The notes beneath the pieces were generated by a model, which saw only the letters and a list, made by a program, of their open reading frames with translations, made no database searches and was not told the DNA's origin. This document shows, one piece after another, positions 5,621-7,377 of a stretch of 7,377 bases of DNA. The DNA is from Dehalococcoidia bacterium. GTDB taxonomy: Bacteria; Chloroflexota; Dehalococcoidia; GIF9; UBA5629. A program made the translations under genes and the position numbers. Each line of letters starts with the position of its first letter. Position 1 is the first letter of the stretch. The DNA lies in contig JAQTLG010000079.1 in assembly GCA_028715025.1 (NCBI GenBank), positions 1 through 7,377 of the forward strand, read 5' to 3'.

Positions 5621-7377
5621 ATGCAGGATATTAAATACCTTTTCGAGCCACGTTCAGTGGCTGTGGTTGGCGCGTCTTCCAAAGTTGGCAAGCTGGGACA
5701 CACAGTGGTCGACAACCTGGTATCCAGCAGATACCGGGGTAAGATATATCCTGTCAATCCGGCCGGTGGGGAGATATTGGGGATACCTGTCTTTCACGAC
5801 ATAAACTCGATACCCGGCGAGATAGACCTGGCTGTAATTATCATACCGGCGGCAGCTGTCTTTGACGCCGTCAGGGGCTGCGCTGATAAGGGAGCCAGGT
5901 TTGCAGCAATAATCAGTTCAGGCTTCTCGGAGATCGGCAATAGCGGGGAAGAGAGAAAGATCGTAGATTATGCGCGGGCGCATAATATGCGTGTGTTAGG
6001 CCCCAACATCATAGGCATTTATTCATCTGCAGCTCCGATGAACGCCACTTTTGGACCGGGTGACATACAGGCGGGCAACGTGGCGATCGTCACACAGAGC
6101 GGGGCGTTGGGCGTAGCAATGATAGGTAAAACCAGAGTGGAGAATATCGGGCTTTCAGCTATCGTATCCCTGGGCAACAAAGCGGATATGGATGAGGTGG
6201 AGATCCTGAATTACCTGGCGGCTGATAGCAATACAAAGGTCATCATGATGTATATCGAAGGTGTAACACACGGAGAGAGCCTGGTCGATGTGTTGAGGAA
6301 GACTACTAAAATCAAGCCTGTAGTGGTGGTCAAGTCGGGCAGGTCGAAGCGCGGTGCCATGGCTGCGGCTTCGCATACGGGGTCACTGGCAGGTGTGGAC
6401 AAGGTATTCGACGATATAGCCAGACAATGCGGGGTAACACGGGCAGAAGGTATACAGGAGGCGCTGGAGTGGTGTAAATATCTGGCCAGCATACCGGAGC
6501 CACAGGGCGACGATGCGGTAATTATCACCAACGGCGGCGGCATCGGAGTATTAACGGCGGATGCCTGCGAGAAATATGACATTAACCTTTACGATAACCT
6601 GCCGGATATGAAAAAGATCTTTGCAGACGTTGTGCCGGTATATGGATCCGCCAAGAATCCGATAGATATAACGGGGCAGGCCACAGCCGAAAACTATCTC
6701 ACCGCTATCAATGCAGCCCTGGGGAATAAGCACATTGATTCGATACTTTGCCTGGGTTGTGAATCGGGTGTTTTCGAGCCTGACAGGTTTGCCATTCAGG
6801 CCGAGCAGCTATTTCAGGCGGGCAAAGTCAGCAAGCCTCTGATATTTTCTTTTGTCGGCGGGGCAGCGGTGGAGGACACTATACAACGTCTAAAAATACA
6901 GGGCATACCCATCTTTAACGATGTGCTGATCGCAGTTTCCTGCCTTGGAGCGGTCTACTATAACCATCGCCAGAAGAACGAACCCCCGGCAATATATGAA
7001 AACGTCGAAATTGATGAGGCGGCGATAAAGGATGTGATAGATGCGGCTCGCAGGGACGGCCGGCGCTCTCTCTTCTCGTATGAAGCGCGATCGATAATGC
7101 GTGCCGTCGGAATAGCCACGCCTGCGGGCAATATTGCTCACACGCCGGAAGAGGCCGTTGGCTATGCTCAGGATATCGGGTATCCGGTGGTAATGAAGGT
7201 TGTTTCCAGGGATATCGTGCATAAAAGCGATGCCGGAGGGGTCGCCCTGGACATCGAGAATAAGGAAGAAGTGACCGATGCCTACGAGGCGATACTGGCA
7301 AACTGCCGGCGATTTAATCCTGACGCACGGATCGAAGGTATCGAGGTGTCCGAGCAGGTGAAACATGGGATAGAGAC
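5621..7377 (+). CDS. ADP-forming acyl-CoA (acetyl-CoA-type) synthetase, fused alpha-beta, 3' end outside window
   Basis: The frame is open from 5621 to the edge: 585 full codons of an expected roughly 700. Two ATGs stand in tandem (5618, 5621); the second is preferred because AGGG (5611-5614) is then six bases away. These enzymes convert acyl-CoA, ADP and phosphate to the free acid, CoA and ATP through phosphohistidine intermediates. The N-terminal CoA-binding Rossmann domain shows SVAVVGAS (12-19) and GPNIIGI (127-133). The succinyl-CoA-ligase-like domain shows TQSGALG (158-164). The alpha phosphohistidine is H252 in SHTGSLAG. ITNGGGIGV (302-310) marks the next subdomain. The beta ATP-grasp part starts near 484 (SYEAR), with GYPVVMKV (520-527) and HKSDAGGV (534-541). 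H534 corresponds to the second phosphorylated histidine reported for this family. It is probably in one operon with the SDR upstream. The acyl substrate is undetermined. The same architecture occurs in protein lysine acetyltransferases of the Pat type, but no GNAT domain can be seen before the edge. Confidence 0.92.
   Translation, partial: MQDIKYLFEPRSVAVVGASSKVGKLGHTVVDNLVSSRYRGKIYPVNPAGGEILGIPVFHDINSIPGEIDLAVIIIPAAAVFDAVRGCADKGARFAAIISSGFSEIGNSGEERKIVDYARAHNMRVLGPNIIGIYSSAAPMNATFGPGDIQAGNVAIVTQSGALGVAMIGKTRVENIGLSAIVSLGNKADMDEVEILNYLAADSNTKVIMMYIEGVTHGESLVDVLRKTTKIKPVVVVKSGRSKRGAMAAASHTGSLAGVDKVFDDIARQCGVTRAEGIQEALEWCKYLASIPEPQGDDAVIITNGGGIGVLTADACEKYDINLYDNLPDMKKIFADVVPVYGSAKNPIDITGQATAENYLTAINAALGNKHIDSILCLGCESGVFEPDRFAIQAEQLFQAGKVSKPLIFSFVGGAAVEDTIQRLKIQGIPIFNDVLIAVSCLGAVYYNHRQKNEPPAIYENVEIDEAAIKDVIDAARRDGRRSLFSYEARSIMRAVGIATPAGNIAHTPEEAVGYAQDIGYPVVMKVVSRDIVHKSDAGGVALDIENKEEVTDAYEAILANCRRFNPDARIEGIEVSEQVKHGIE

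Noticed and set aside
6890..7366. Long minus-strand ORFs opposite the acyl-CoA synthetase
   Set aside because: The plus strand encodes clear catalytic motifs across the same bases; the antisense frames have no recognisable domains or start signals.

Overview
The window reads as an ordinary chromosomal segment of a free-living bacterium. It holds five protein genes on two strands and shows no tRNA, rRNA, CRISPR array, transposase or integrase. Base composition is moderately GC-rich and roughly even. Three features point tentatively to Chloroflexota, class Dehalococcoidia or a relative: the 'CFIATAAYG' C-terminal box on a large secreted protein, a PlsY-family protein with a GDGNPGATN motif, and a fused ADP-forming acyl-CoA synthetase beside an SDR dehydrogenase. 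This placement rests on remembered family distributions and is inference.

Layout. (1) Positions 1-824, plus strand: the C-terminal part of a major facilitator superfamily transporter cut by the window edge, followed by a candidate intrinsic terminator. (2) Positions 966-1592, plus strand: a PlsY-family membrane protein with its own sigma70-like promoter, but with several active-site motif residues changed. (3) Positions 1651-4425, minus strand, convergent with gene 2: a 924-residue secreted protein. It has a signal peptide, four copies of a Trp/Gly-rich beta module separated by Pro/Thr linkers, three PKD-like domains, and the C-terminal CFI box. (4) Positions 4437-4749: a divergent control region with two small palindromes and candidate promoters in both directions. 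(5) Positions 4750-5568, plus strand: an SDR-family oxidoreductase with GTG start. (6) Positions 5621 to the window end, plus strand: an ADP-forming acyl-CoA synthetase with alpha and beta parts fused, cut by the window edge and probably co-transcribed with the SDR gene.

The SDR and acyl-CoA synthetase form a plausible catabolic or energy-conserving pair: oxidation or reduction of a hydroxy/keto intermediate, and interconversion of an acyl-CoA with acid plus ATP. The transporter, the PlsY-like protein and the surface protein look like independent transcription units. The most unusual object is the large modular surface protein. The second is the PlsY paralogue, whose motifs suggest altered or lost acyltransferase chemistry.
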